From contig JAZOOF010000041.1 of the NCBI GenBank assembly GCA_045654885.1, positions 1-62,604 on the forward strand: 62,604 nt of DNA, given 5' to 3'. The notes below the pieces were generated by a model. That model saw only the letters and a program-made list of their open reading frames with translations, searched no databases and was not told the DNA's origin. Below, piece by piece: positions 17,090 through 25,232 of the stretch (its first letter is position 1; every line of letters begins with the position of its first letter). Position numbers and translations under genes: made by a program. Origin of the DNA: HGM04593 sp045654885 (lineage in GTDB: Bacteria > Bacteroidota > Bacteroidia > Bacteroidales > Bacteroidaceae).

Positions 17090-18340
17090 ATGGGTGATAT
17101 TCTGGATTCATTGATATTGCTGACGTTTTTGCTGGAGGTTGCCGTGCTTTTATATATTGAGTTAAAAGCATGGAAAACTTTGTACACTCCGCTCATTTTC
17201 CTGATGTTGCCCTATACCGTTATCTTGCTTATATCTATTGCTATATCGGGAAATTGGGGCTTTGTGGATTTTTATTATCCCAGTATACTTTTTTGGAGTG
17301 TTGGCCTGTTCCTTTTTTCCATTCCGAGTTTCAGCTTGGCCTATATTCTGCAAAAGAAAAGTATTCCGTTGAACAGCACTGTCAAAGACTGCACCATGCC
17401 CAAATTGGTCTCACTCATTGCCTTGTTTATAATCCTGCTTTTTGCATGGCGTTTCAAGACAATGTATACGGGTGTGACAATGATTGGAGATTCTGATTTT
17501 GGCGAGGAATTCTCCGGCAGAGGATTTTGGGGGCATCTACGTCAATTCTCCTTGCCAATATTGATAATGGCAATATATTTTGTCGATAGAAAACATAAAT
17601 GGATTTGGTTCATCATTATCCCGCTATTCATCGTAGCATTGTTGTATCAAGTATTAGGTTGGGTGATAATTCCTTGTCTTGCAGGTATTTTTATGAGACT
17701 TTATACCGGTAAGACCAAGTTGAAGTTATCGTTGTTGCTGTATGTGCTTGTGGGCGTGTCCATTGTTTTCCTTGGTTCATATGTAATGTCTTTGGTAGTT
17801 GCCGGTGACAGTGAATTGGATAACGAGGTACTTGCTTTTATTTGCAGGAACTTTATCCATTATCTCACAAGCGGAACTTTGGGGTTCAGCGTTGACATGC
17901 AGCGCGGCTACCCTGACGCCGGAGGCTTTGAACTGTTGATTGCACAGATAATGAACATTGGCAAGAGTATTGTCGGTGATAAAGAGATGGTGAGCATTAT
18001 CAACCCGTTCTTCTATAATACCGGATTTAACCTGACCAATGTGAGGACTCTTTTTGGAACTATATTCATCAACTCCAACTATCTGATATTTGTAATATAC
18101 GTTCTCTTTCTTAGCTGTTCAATGTATATGTTGAAATTGGCAACAATCCGTTTCAATAACATATTTGTATACGTATGCTACTTCTTTGAATGTGGACTGC
18201 TTTTTATGGGTTGGTTCGAGTCTTATTTTGCAACTTTAGCGGCAGTGGAGATTCCGGTGATGTCCTTGGTTTTAATGGCATTGTGCAGGATGTGTGCACC
18301 CAAGACAACAATAATTAATACTACAGGCAAATGCAGTTGA
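17090..18340 (+). CDS. O-antigen/EPS polymerase-like membrane protein (Wzy-type)
   Basis: A 416-residue protein with about ten to twelve hydrophobic helices across its length, starting at ATG 17090. It has the low-conservation look of Wzy polymerases, including a large loop in the second half ('CRNFIHYLTSGTLGFSVDMQRG', then 'NPFFYNTGFNLTNVRTLFGT'), which resembles the O-antigen polymerase family seen with 'oligosaccharide repeat unit polymerase' labels. Its place between Wzz and the flippase supports the assignment. It overlaps the flippase gene by 10 bases. Assignment rests mainly on topology and context. Confidence 0.75.
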   Translation: MGDILDSLILLTFLLEVAVLLYIELKAWKTLYTPLIFLMLPYTVILLISIAISGNWGFVDFYYPSILFWSVGLFLFSIPSFSLAYILQKKSIPLNSTVKDCTMPKLVSLIALFIILLFAWRFKTMYTGVTMIGDSDFGEEFSGRGFWGHLRQFSLPILIMAIYFVDRKHKWIWFIIIPLFIVALLYQVLGWVIIPCLAGIFMRLYTGKTKLKLSLLLYVLVGVSIVFLGSYVMSLVVAGDSELDNEVLAFICRNFIHYLTSGTLGFSVDMQRGYPDAGGFELLIAQIMNIGKSIVGDKEMVSIINPFFYNTGFNLTNVRTLFGTIFINSNYLIFVIYVLFLSCSMYMLKLATIRFNNIFVYVCYFFECGLLFMGWFESYFATLAAVEIPVMSLVLMALCRMCAPKTTIINTTGKCS

Positions 18341-19581
18341 AAAGATACAGACAAATAATTGAGAACTTTTTCTCGCTTTCAATTCTGAATGCGCTGAACG
18401 TGCTGTTGCCGTTGGTGACATTGCCATATATCCTGCATACTGTGGGCAAGGCTAACTATGGTGCCTATTCATACGTATATGTCGTATTGCAGTATGTGAT
18501 ACTATTCAGCACATACGGTTTCAACTTCTCGGCAACAAAACAGATTTCGCAATGCCGTGACAACAAGGAGGCTGTCACCCGCATATATAATGCAGTAATT
18601 GTATGCAAGTCTGTTATTGCTGTAGCACTTTCTGCCCTTTTGTTGCTGTTTTCCCGTCTTGTATTCAAGGATGATGTGGGGGTGCTTATGTTCTTTTATG
18701 GATTGGGTATGGTCATTGGCGACATCTTTACTCCTGTGTGGCTTTTCCAAGGTATGGAGAAGATGAAGTATATGACTATTGTGAACGCGTCGTCAAAGAT
18801 TCTGTTCACCATACTTATATTCATATTTGTGCGCACAAGCGACGATTTTCAGTTGCTCATCCTTCTGAATTCTTTCGGTTATATACTGGCCGGCCTGCTA
18901 AGTCTTGTATTGGTACATACTCAGTTCAATATACGCCTTCACCGAACGACTGTCAGTGACGTTGTCTCCCAATTCAAGGATGGCGGTGCTGTCTTCGGCT
19001 CTACATTCGGCATGAACCTCTATCGTAATGCCAATATCATAATACTCAAACAGTTCGTTTCGGATGATATGGTTGGTATATATTCAGCGGCAGAAAAGGT
19101 CATAAAAGGTTTCCAATCCATTATTTCTCCGGCTGCTCAAGTTCTGTTCCCGCATATGAGTCACCGTTTCAAGGGACAACCGATAAAAAGCAATATGCGT
19201 CTTCTTCGCAAACTGGTATTGCCTTTCACGGCTGTTGTGGTGCTGGTGGCCATCGGGGTATATATCTTTGCTCCGCTTATCTCTGATATGCTTTGCGGCA
19301 GTGAGTTTGTCGCTGCAGTTCCGCTTATACGTATTATGACCCTTGTCATACTGTTTGGTGAGATAAACTATCTTATAGGTATTGTGGGATTGGTCAATAT
19401 GGATGGGCAGAGCCTGTTCTTCCGTTCAGTGCTGATAACCGGAATATTCAGCGTTATATTCATGTTGTTCTGTGCATCACATTGGGGTGCTGTGGCTGCT
19501 GCATGGGCTATGTCGTTGTCCGAGACGCTTTTGTTTACGTTGTGTCTTTGGAGTCTTTATCAAATAAATAAACGTGCATGA
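18331..19581 (+). CDS. Flippase (Wzx-like polysaccharide biosynthesis protein)
   Basis: A 416-residue protein with 12 or so predicted membrane helices. The N-terminus ('FFSLSILNALNVLLPLVTLPYILHTVGKANYGAYSYVY') is the classic start of the Polysacc_synt family, in which Wzx moves lipid-linked repeat units across the inner membrane. Further matches are 'FNFSATKQISQCRDNKEAV' and 'GIYSAAEKVIKGFQSI'. It overlaps the polymerase gene by 10 bases and the next gene by 4 (ATGA), so the block is translationally coupled. Confidence 0.92.
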   Translation: MQLKRYRQIIENFFSLSILNALNVLLPLVTLPYILHTVGKANYGAYSYVYVVLQYVILFSTYGFNFSATKQISQCRDNKEAVTRIYNAVIVCKSVIAVALSALLLLFSRLVFKDDVGVLMFFYGLGMVIGDIFTPVWLFQGMEKMKYMTIVNASSKILFTILIFIFVRTSDDFQLLILLNSFGYILAGLLSLVLVHTQFNIRLHRTTVSDVVSQFKDGGAVFGSTFGMNLYRNANIIILKQFVSDDMVGIYSAAEKVIKGFQSIISPAAQVLFPHMSHRFKGQPIKSNMRLLRKLVLPFTAVVVLVAIGVYIFAPLISDMLCGSEFVAAVPLIRIMTLVILFGEINYLIGIVGLVNMDGQSLFFRSVLITGIFSVIFMLFCASHWGAVAAAWAMSLSETLLFTLCLWSLYQINKRA

Positions 19582-21179
19582 ATTTCTTGAGGTATTATCA
19601 TACATTAAAGTATTTGAAAGCAGAACAAATCTGTTTTCAGGTTCATTACAAAGTTGGCGCCAAGTTGAGGAGACTGATTGGACGTAAGAGCAGATATGTA
19701 TCTTACAAGGCTGGAAACCGTATTGTGTTTCTGCCGTTTCCCAATAAAACAAACTCATACAAAGGAAACCTGGATTTTGAATTTTTGAATCTTTCGCACA
19801 GATTCTGTGGTGCCTGGGATGACAGTTCTATGGGTGATCTTTGGCGCTATAATCTGAATTATATGGATTTCATCCTGCAACCTGTAATGAGTGTTAAGGT
19901 TGGTATGGAGTGGATGGAGAGTTTTATTGCATCGGCGCCTGATAATGGAATTGCTGACGACCCATATCCAATATCATTGCGCGGCATCAATTGGATAAAG
20001 TTTGTTTCACTGCATTGGGATGAACTCACAGAACAGCAGCTTGCCAATATAGACACCTTCCTTTATTCACAATATAGGATTCTGAACCGGCGGACAGAGC
20101 GCCATTTATTGGCAAATCATTATTTGGAGAATGGTTTCTCGCTACTGTTCGCTGCTGTATATTTTAGAGATTGTTTATTCTGGAATAAGGCAAGGAGCAT
20201 TGTTGAACGCCAGTTGAAAGAACAAATTATGAATGACGGTGCCCACTATGAGTTGAGTCCTATGTATCATTGCATAATTCTTGAACGCCTGCTCGACTGT
20301 TGCAATCTTCTGCACAGTGTCGATGAGAGTATGTTTGAAGGCTTGCAAAGCTTTAGATATCTTCTTCGCGAAAAGGCATCTGTTATGTTGGCATGGATGG
20401 ATGCCATTGTTACAAAGGATGACGCCATTCCTCTATTGAATGATTCGGCCAATGGAGTTGCCTTTTTCCCGGGAACACTTCGTGAATATGCTGTAAGTCT
20501 GGGATTGGATTGGAGTAGGGGCGAATTGGGTGATAGTGGTTACCGTCATGTTGTACGTTCTAATTATGAGGCAATACTTGACATGGCACAACTTGGTGTT
20601 TCATATAACTTGGGTCATGCACATGCCGATTCATCAACATTTCTGTTATGGGTAAATGGGCGTGAGTTGCTGGTGGATACAGGCACCTCAACATATAACG
20701 CCTGTGCGCGCAGGGAATATGAACGCTCAACGCGTGCGCACAATGCTGTGGTCGTTGACAAAGAGGACTCTTCACAAGTCTGGGGCGCTTTTCGTTGTGC
20801 ACAGCGGGCGCAGAGTGTGATAAAGGAGGATGGACCGGATATTTTTGCAGTGGAGCATAATGGCTACAGTGCAAAAGGGGTAAGTTGTAGCCGTCGTTTT
20901 ATGTGCAATAAAACTTCATTTGAGATAGAGGACAAACTTTGTGGTAGAACAGGAAATGTTGCAGAGGCGTTTTTTCATCTCTCCCCGGATGTGCAGATAA
21001 TGAGTGTTGAGGCCGACAGGGTTGTTACAGACAGGGCGGTGCTTACGTTCAAGGGGCATGAATCAATCAAATTGTTTAAAGAGAATATTGCTCATGAGTA
21101 CAATATGTTGCGGCAGACCGATTGTCTACAAGTCTCTTTCAGTGATACGTTGCACACGATAATTGAGGGATTTTGTTGA
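19578..21179 (+). CDS. Heparinase II/III-like protein
   Basis: A 533-residue protein. Residues 80-330 form an alpha-helical toroid-like part ('CGAWDDSSMGDLWRYNLNYMDF', 'HYELSPMYHCIILERLLDC'). The C-terminal beta-rich part has 'YNLGHAHADSSTFLLWVNGR' and 'LVDTGTSTYNACARREYERS', the Heparinase II/III family motif with its catalytic His region. No signal peptide is visible, so it may act in the cytoplasm or leave without a standard signal. Such genes are common in EPS loci of Bacteroidota and proteobacteria, where they may trim or release the uronic-acid polymer. It overlaps the flippase by 4 bases. Lyase activity is inferred. Confidence 0.82.
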   Translation: MNFLRYYHTLKYLKAEQICFQVHYKVGAKLRRLIGRKSRYVSYKAGNRIVFLPFPNKTNSYKGNLDFEFLNLSHRFCGAWDDSSMGDLWRYNLNYMDFILQPVMSVKVGMEWMESFIASAPDNGIADDPYPISLRGINWIKFVSLHWDELTEQQLANIDTFLYSQYRILNRRTERHLLANHYLENGFSLLFAAVYFRDCLFWNKARSIVERQLKEQIMNDGAHYELSPMYHCIILERLLDCCNLLHSVDESMFEGLQSFRYLLREKASVMLAWMDAIVTKDDAIPLLNDSANGVAFFPGTLREYAVSLGLDWSRGELGDSGYRHVVRSNYEAILDMAQLGVSYNLGHAHADSSTFLLWVNGRELLVDTGTSTYNACARREYERSTRAHNAVVVDKEDSSQVWGAFRCAQRAQSVIKEDGPDIFAVEHNGYSAKGVSCSRRFMCNKTSFEIEDKLCGRTGNVAEAFFHLSPDVQIMSVEADRVVTDRAVLTFKGHESIKLFKENIAHEYNMLRQTDCLQVSFSDTLHTIIEGFC

Positions 21180-21204
21180 AAACGGCAGTTTTTTGTTAAC
21201 TTTG
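21172..21204 (+). promoter_or_regulatory. Internal promoter before the GT2-GT4 gene
   Basis: TTTG at 21172-21175 and TAACTTTG at 21197-21204 are 21 bases apart, which fits the Bacteroides -33/-7 pattern. It lies in the 60-base gap after the heparinase-like gene and may give the later part of the locus its own transcription. Confidence 0.55.
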
Positions 21205-21239
21205 TTGTTGGAAATAGAAATTAATAGCGTTATATAGGT

Positions 21240-23294
21240 ATGACAGCAATTATCATATTGAATTGGAACAATGCCAATGACACGCTCTCGTGTCTGGACT
21301 CGCTTAAAAATGCCAGGGGCGATTTCCGTGTCTATCTTGTTGACAATGGCTCTACCGACGACTCGATGCAATGCATCAATTCCTGGGTCAAGGAACATCC
21401 TGATTTTGACATACGTCTTGTGCCTCTGGACAGGAATTATGGTTTTGCCTGTGGCAACAATAAAGGTATTGCTGTTGCAGCCAAAGATAATCCTGACAGT
21501 TATCTGTTGCTGAACAATGATACAGAAGTAACGGAGGACTTCTTGCCTGAACTCCGAAATTTTGCCGAGAAGAATCCGCAGTATAAAGTACTGACACCGC
21601 TAATATTCTTCCATGGTGACAAAACTAAAATATGGAATGCCGGCGGTAAGTTCAAGTGGGGAAAACGAAAATATTTCTATAATGACAAAAAAAAGTCAGA
21701 CATTAAGGAGAAAGAGTTTATACCGATAAGTTTTGTTACCGGTTGTGCCTTGTACTTCTTGCCCGAGATATTAAAGGAAGACATGAGTGTCTTTACAGAG
21801 AATTTCTTTTTCGGTGAGGAGGATTGTGAGTTTTCCATGCGTATGCAAAAGCGGAATATTGCAATGGCCTGCGTTTTGAATTCTGTAATTTATCATAAGG
21901 TGGGCTCTGCCATAAACCCACTGTATTTACCGGGTAAATTATACATATACTACCTTAATCGTTTTATAAATGTCAAGCAGTCCTACGGCTGTTTCTTCAA
22001 CTTTTTGTGGCGGTGCCTCTCTTTACCTATGGTAAAAAGAGGTGTGCGTATGAATGGTTGTCCGAAAGTGTATGTAGAGGATTATGTAAGGAGAATCTAT
22101 TCCAATTCCAGGGAAAAGGAATCTGTTACATATGAGGATTTTACTGCAGCCTTGAATATAGGGTGGAGCGGTAAGGAGCGTGGAAAAAAGCGAGTGCTCA
22201 TTCTTTCCGATTCAAGCAGTGATCATACAAAACGATGGGTAAAGGCTACTGCAGAACGTGGCCACGAAGTCGCGCTTTTCAGTCTTAATGATATGGATGC
22301 CAATTATTATCACAATTTAGAAGGTGTTACTCTTTATGCGCATAATATCTTTGGAACATTGAAGGACCAGAAAACCAATGGTACTGTTGAAAAATTGAAC
22401 TATCTGAAACCTTACTGGTCTTTGAAACGCTGTATCCGTGAATTTAAACCGGATATTGTTCATGCACATTATGCAACTAGTTATGGTCTGTTAGGAGTAC
22501 TTTCAGGTTTTCATCCGCTGTTGATATCTTTGTGGGGCTCTGATGCCTATCTGTTTCCAAAAGTATCATGGATACATCGCAAGTTGCTTGAATTTAATCT
22601 TTCCAAGGCGGATAGAATACTCTCTACCAGTCATTGTATGGCACGTGAGATCTCAAAATATACAGATAAGAAGATACTTGTGACACCTTTTGGAGTGGAT
22701 GAAGAGAAATTTATTCCCGTTAATAGTAAGTACGATAAAAAAGAATATTTCATAGGTACGGTAAAGGCCCTGTCTGCGATATATGGCATAGATACATTGA
22801 TTGATGCCTTTGCAATCGTTGTCCGCGAAAATCCCGGTATGGATCTGCGTTTGATGATTGCCGGTGATGGCACAGAACGCAATAATCTGGAAAAACAGGC
22901 GCAAGACTTGGGCTTGGCCGATAAAGTTACGTTCCTGGGACGTATATCAAACGAAGATGTTGCTGTGCTGCTTTCTAATTTGGATGTATATGTAGCGTTG
23001 TCGCGGAGTGACAGTGAGAGTTTTGGAGTTGCTGCTGTTGAGGCAATGTCATGTGGTGTCCCTGTTGTCGTTGCTGCGGCCGACGGTTTTAAGGAGGTCG
23101 TGCCAGATATGGTCGCCGGATACATTGTACCTAAAAATGATGCAAGGGCAGCTGCTGACAGAATATCGTATCTGCTGAACAATAGGACTATTGCAAAAGA
23201 GATGGGAGAAGCTGGCCGCAAACATGTTCTAGACAATTATACATGGACCAGTTCGGTAGATACAATGATGGATATTTATAAAATAATAATGTAA
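21240..23294 (+). CDS. GT2-GT4 fusion glycosyltransferase
   Basis: A 684-residue protein made of two complete glycosyltransferases. Residues 1-290 are a family 2 (GT-A) enzyme of the rhamnosyltransferase type: 'IIILNWNNANDTLSCLDSL', 'YLVDNGSTDDSM', 'LLLNNDTEV' with the metal-binding D, and 'FFGEEDCEFSMR'. Residues 313-684 are a family 4 (GT-B) enzyme: 'RVLILSDSSSDHTKRWVKA', 'ISLWGSDAYLF', 'VTPFGVDEEKF', 'LMIAGDGTERNNL' and 'SDSESFGVAAVEAMSCGVPVV', which holds the E-x7-E donor site. It probably adds two sugars in sequence to the repeat unit. Acceptor and donors are unknown. Confidence 0.9.
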   Translation: MTAIIILNWNNANDTLSCLDSLKNARGDFRVYLVDNGSTDDSMQCINSWVKEHPDFDIRLVPLDRNYGFACGNNKGIAVAAKDNPDSYLLLNNDTEVTEDFLPELRNFAEKNPQYKVLTPLIFFHGDKTKIWNAGGKFKWGKRKYFYNDKKKSDIKEKEFIPISFVTGCALYFLPEILKEDMSVFTENFFFGEEDCEFSMRMQKRNIAMACVLNSVIYHKVGSAINPLYLPGKLYIYYLNRFINVKQSYGCFFNFLWRCLSLPMVKRGVRMNGCPKVYVEDYVRRIYSNSREKESVTYEDFTAALNIGWSGKERGKKRVLILSDSSSDHTKRWVKATAERGHEVALFSLNDMDANYYHNLEGVTLYAHNIFGTLKDQKTNGTVEKLNYLKPYWSLKRCIREFKPDIVHAHYATSYGLLGVLSGFHPLLISLWGSDAYLFPKVSWIHRKLLEFNLSKADRILSTSHCMAREISKYTDKKILVTPFGVDEEKFIPVNSKYDKKEYFIGTVKALSAIYGIDTLIDAFAIVVRENPGMDLRLMIAGDGTERNNLEKQAQDLGLADKVTFLGRISNEDVAVLLSNLDVYVALSRSDSESFGVAAVEAMSCGVPVVVAAADGFKEVVPDMVAGYIVPKNDARAAADRISYLLNNRTIAKEMGEAGRKHVLDNYTWTSSVDTMMDIYKIIM

Positions 23295-23298
23295 TACT

Positions 23299-23736
23299 AT
23301 GTTGATACATTGGTATCGTTTGGCTCATTGGTTATGGAAATGTAAAATACCGTTTCTGCCAAGATTAATTTATATATTCCAGTATCTGTTTTTCAATTGC
23401 GCTGTACCTGCAAGTTGTACGACAGGTAAGGGAACCAAATTCGGTTACTATGGTATTGCAACAGTAATTCATGCACGCGCTGTCATTGGTGCAAATTGTG
23501 TGATAGGGACCAGTGTTACAATAGGTGGAAGGTCGAAACATTATGAAGTTCCTGTTATTGGCGATAATGTGTATATAGGTACCGGTGCGAAGATTCTGGG
23601 ACCCGTAAAGGTGGAAAATAATGTTGTTATTGGCGCAGGTGCCGTGGTGCTTAATGATGTCCCGGACAACTCTGTTGTAGTTGGTATGCCTGCAAAAGTT
23701 GTAAAGACAGGAATAGACGCAAAGGATTTTTATTGA
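23299..23736 (+). CDS. Left-handed beta-helix acetyltransferase (CysE/EpsC-like)
   Basis: A 145-residue protein with hexapeptide repeats ('VIGANCVIGTSVTIGG', 'VIGDNVYIGTGAKILGPV', 'VENNVVIGAGAVVLNDV', 'NSVVVGMPAKVV') typical of serine O-acetyltransferase-type enzymes. It lacks the long N-terminal helical domain of true CysE and so is more likely a polysaccharide O-acetyltransferase using acetyl-CoA. The N-terminal 40 residues are hydrophobic (WYRLAHWLWKCKIPFLPRL), suggesting membrane association. It begins 4 bases after the GT2-GT4 gene. Confidence 0.88.
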   Translation: MLIHWYRLAHWLWKCKIPFLPRLIYIFQYLFFNCAVPASCTTGKGTKFGYYGIATVIHARAVIGANCVIGTSVTIGGRSKHYEVPVIGDNVYIGTGAKILGPVKVENNVVIGAGAVVLNDVPDNSVVVGMPAKVVKTGIDAKDFY

Positions 23737-23845
23737 TTGTTTTAATTGACTTGATTTTCAGTTTTTGTATCTGAGTCTTCGTATAAGTTCTTTTTGAATG
23801 ACAATGTATGATATATACAATTAAGTAGACGATAATGAATCTGAT

Positions 23846-24775
23846 ATGATGAACGCAAAGGCGAATTATATTGACCTGGCTCGATTTGTCGGGATATACG
23901 CGGTGGTACTGGGACATTTTGCCCCGTTTGAAGGTGTTGCCGATGGCATTGGACGCGAACTTATTTATATGTTCCATGTTCCGCTCTTCTTTGTCATTTC
24001 TGGGATGCTGTCCAAACCAGCCTCTATTTCCAGGACATTCTATTCCTTGATGATTCCCTATTTCATATACAACATCATCTCCATTGCCAAAATGGATTTT
24101 ATGGCATTGTTTACATTTGATGCGTTGGAACTTAACAATTCTCCTACTTGGTTTTTTGCAGCGTTGTTCTTTATAAAGGTAATCTCAGACTACATCAATA
24201 AGGGAATACTATACTATATAGGAGCAATTATTGCAGTTACTGTTATATGTCATTATCTGAATGTTGGAATTCCCCGTTTTATGGGTTTGCATGCGGTTGT
24301 CTATGGAATGCCGTTTTTCCTGTTCGGCAAATATATAAAGGACAAAATTCCAAGTCTCCTTGCTACAGGAGCAGTAGTGTTGTGTGTGTGCACCGTAATA
24401 TTGATTTGCGTATTTTTCTGTTACGAGAGGTTTGATTTATACTCTTTGGAAATTCACAATCCTTTGGTGTACTTTGTCTCATCGGCAATGGCAACAATCC
24501 TGGTTCTGATTGCTTGCAATAGGATTTTTGTCTATATCCCTGAAGGATTTCACAAATTTGTCCTAATGAACTCCCGAGGTACAATGTTTATATTAGGTAC
24601 ACATTATATTGCATTGGGAATATTGAGCAAATATGTAATTCCCGGAATTCATTTGCCGTTCCTTTTGAAGGCATTGATAGTTTTACTCTCCAGTATACCT
24701 TACTACTATATCATAAAGTATACGTATGACAGGATTCCTGTGCTATATGGTAAAAAGCGCAAGCAAAGGGCATAA
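23846..24775 (+). CDS. Acyltransferase family 3 membrane protein
   Basis: A 309-residue integral membrane protein with about ten helices. The N-terminus 'YIDLARFVGIYAVVLGHF', followed by 'YMFHVPLFFVISGML', is the acyltransferase 3 hallmark with the catalytic His at 'LGHF'. These enzymes O-acetylate exported glycans. It follows the beta-helix acetyltransferase after 109 bases without a visible terminator, and converges on the minus-strand lipoprotein gene 7 bases away. Confidence 0.88.
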   Translation: MMNAKANYIDLARFVGIYAVVLGHFAPFEGVADGIGRELIYMFHVPLFFVISGMLSKPASISRTFYSLMIPYFIYNIISIAKMDFMALFTFDALELNNSPTWFFAALFFIKVISDYINKGILYYIGAIIAVTVICHYLNVGIPRFMGLHAVVYGMPFFLFGKYIKDKIPSLLATGAVVLCVCTVILICVFFCYERFDLYSLEIHNPLVYFVSSAMATILVLIACNRIFVYIPEGFHKFVLMNSRGTMFILGTHYIALGILSKYVIPGIHLPFLLKALIVLLSSIPYYYIIKYTYDRIPVLYGKKRKQRA

Positions 24776-24782
24776 TGCCATT

Positions 24783-25229
24783 TTAATATTTCTTTAGGGA
24801 TATACGTGTCTTCTCCGAACTCAACACCAAAGAACTTCTGTTTAGTTCTTCTACAGCAAACGAGTTGTACAACTCGTACAGGCCAAATTTTTCAAGTTCT
24901 GATAGCTGGGCCTGCTTGCCGTTCCTGTCGAGGTATATGCGGAAATCGGTCATATATATAGAATCATTCTCATGGTTGAAGTAGGCTACATAGTTCTCTT
25001 TCATTTGCCCTGCCGGGATTTCGGGTGATGCATATGAAACAAGAACAAGTTCTCTTTGGAATGAGTAGTACGTGTTGCCATTGCAATGAATGATGTCGCC
25101 CGTCTCTTTCTTCTCGATAGTTGACACTTGCCAAAAACCATCCAAATATCCATGTATTTGGTAGCTTTCGCATGATGATATCAAAACAATGATAAGCAGT
25201 GCCAACGATTTGTATATTTGTCTTTTCAT
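24783..25229 (-). CDS. Lipoprotein with lipocalin-like fold
   Basis: A 148-residue lipoprotein with signal 'MKRQIYKSLALLIIVLISSC' and the lipobox Cys at residue 20. The mature part begins 'HGYLDGFWQVSTIEKKETG' and is beta-rich, in the way of small lipocalin-like proteins of Bacteroidales. It starts 3 bases after the stop of the Wzi-like gene on the same strand, so the two form an operon and probably act together at the outer membrane. The lipocalin link is an inference from the G-x-W start and length. Confidence 0.7.
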   Translation of the reverse strand: MKRQIYKSLALLIIVLISSCESYQIHGYLDGFWQVSTIEKKETGDIIHCNGNTYYSFQRELVLVSYASPEIPAGQMKENYVAYFNHENDSIYMTDFRIYLDRNGKQAQLSELEKFGLYELYNSFAVEELNRSSLVLSSEKTRISLKKY

Positions 25230-25232
25230 TTT

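Noticed and set aside
24769..24779. Short GGCAT/ATGCC inverted repeat at the acyltransferase stop codon as a terminator.
   Set aside because: A 5-base stem with a 1-base loop cannot form a stable hairpin.
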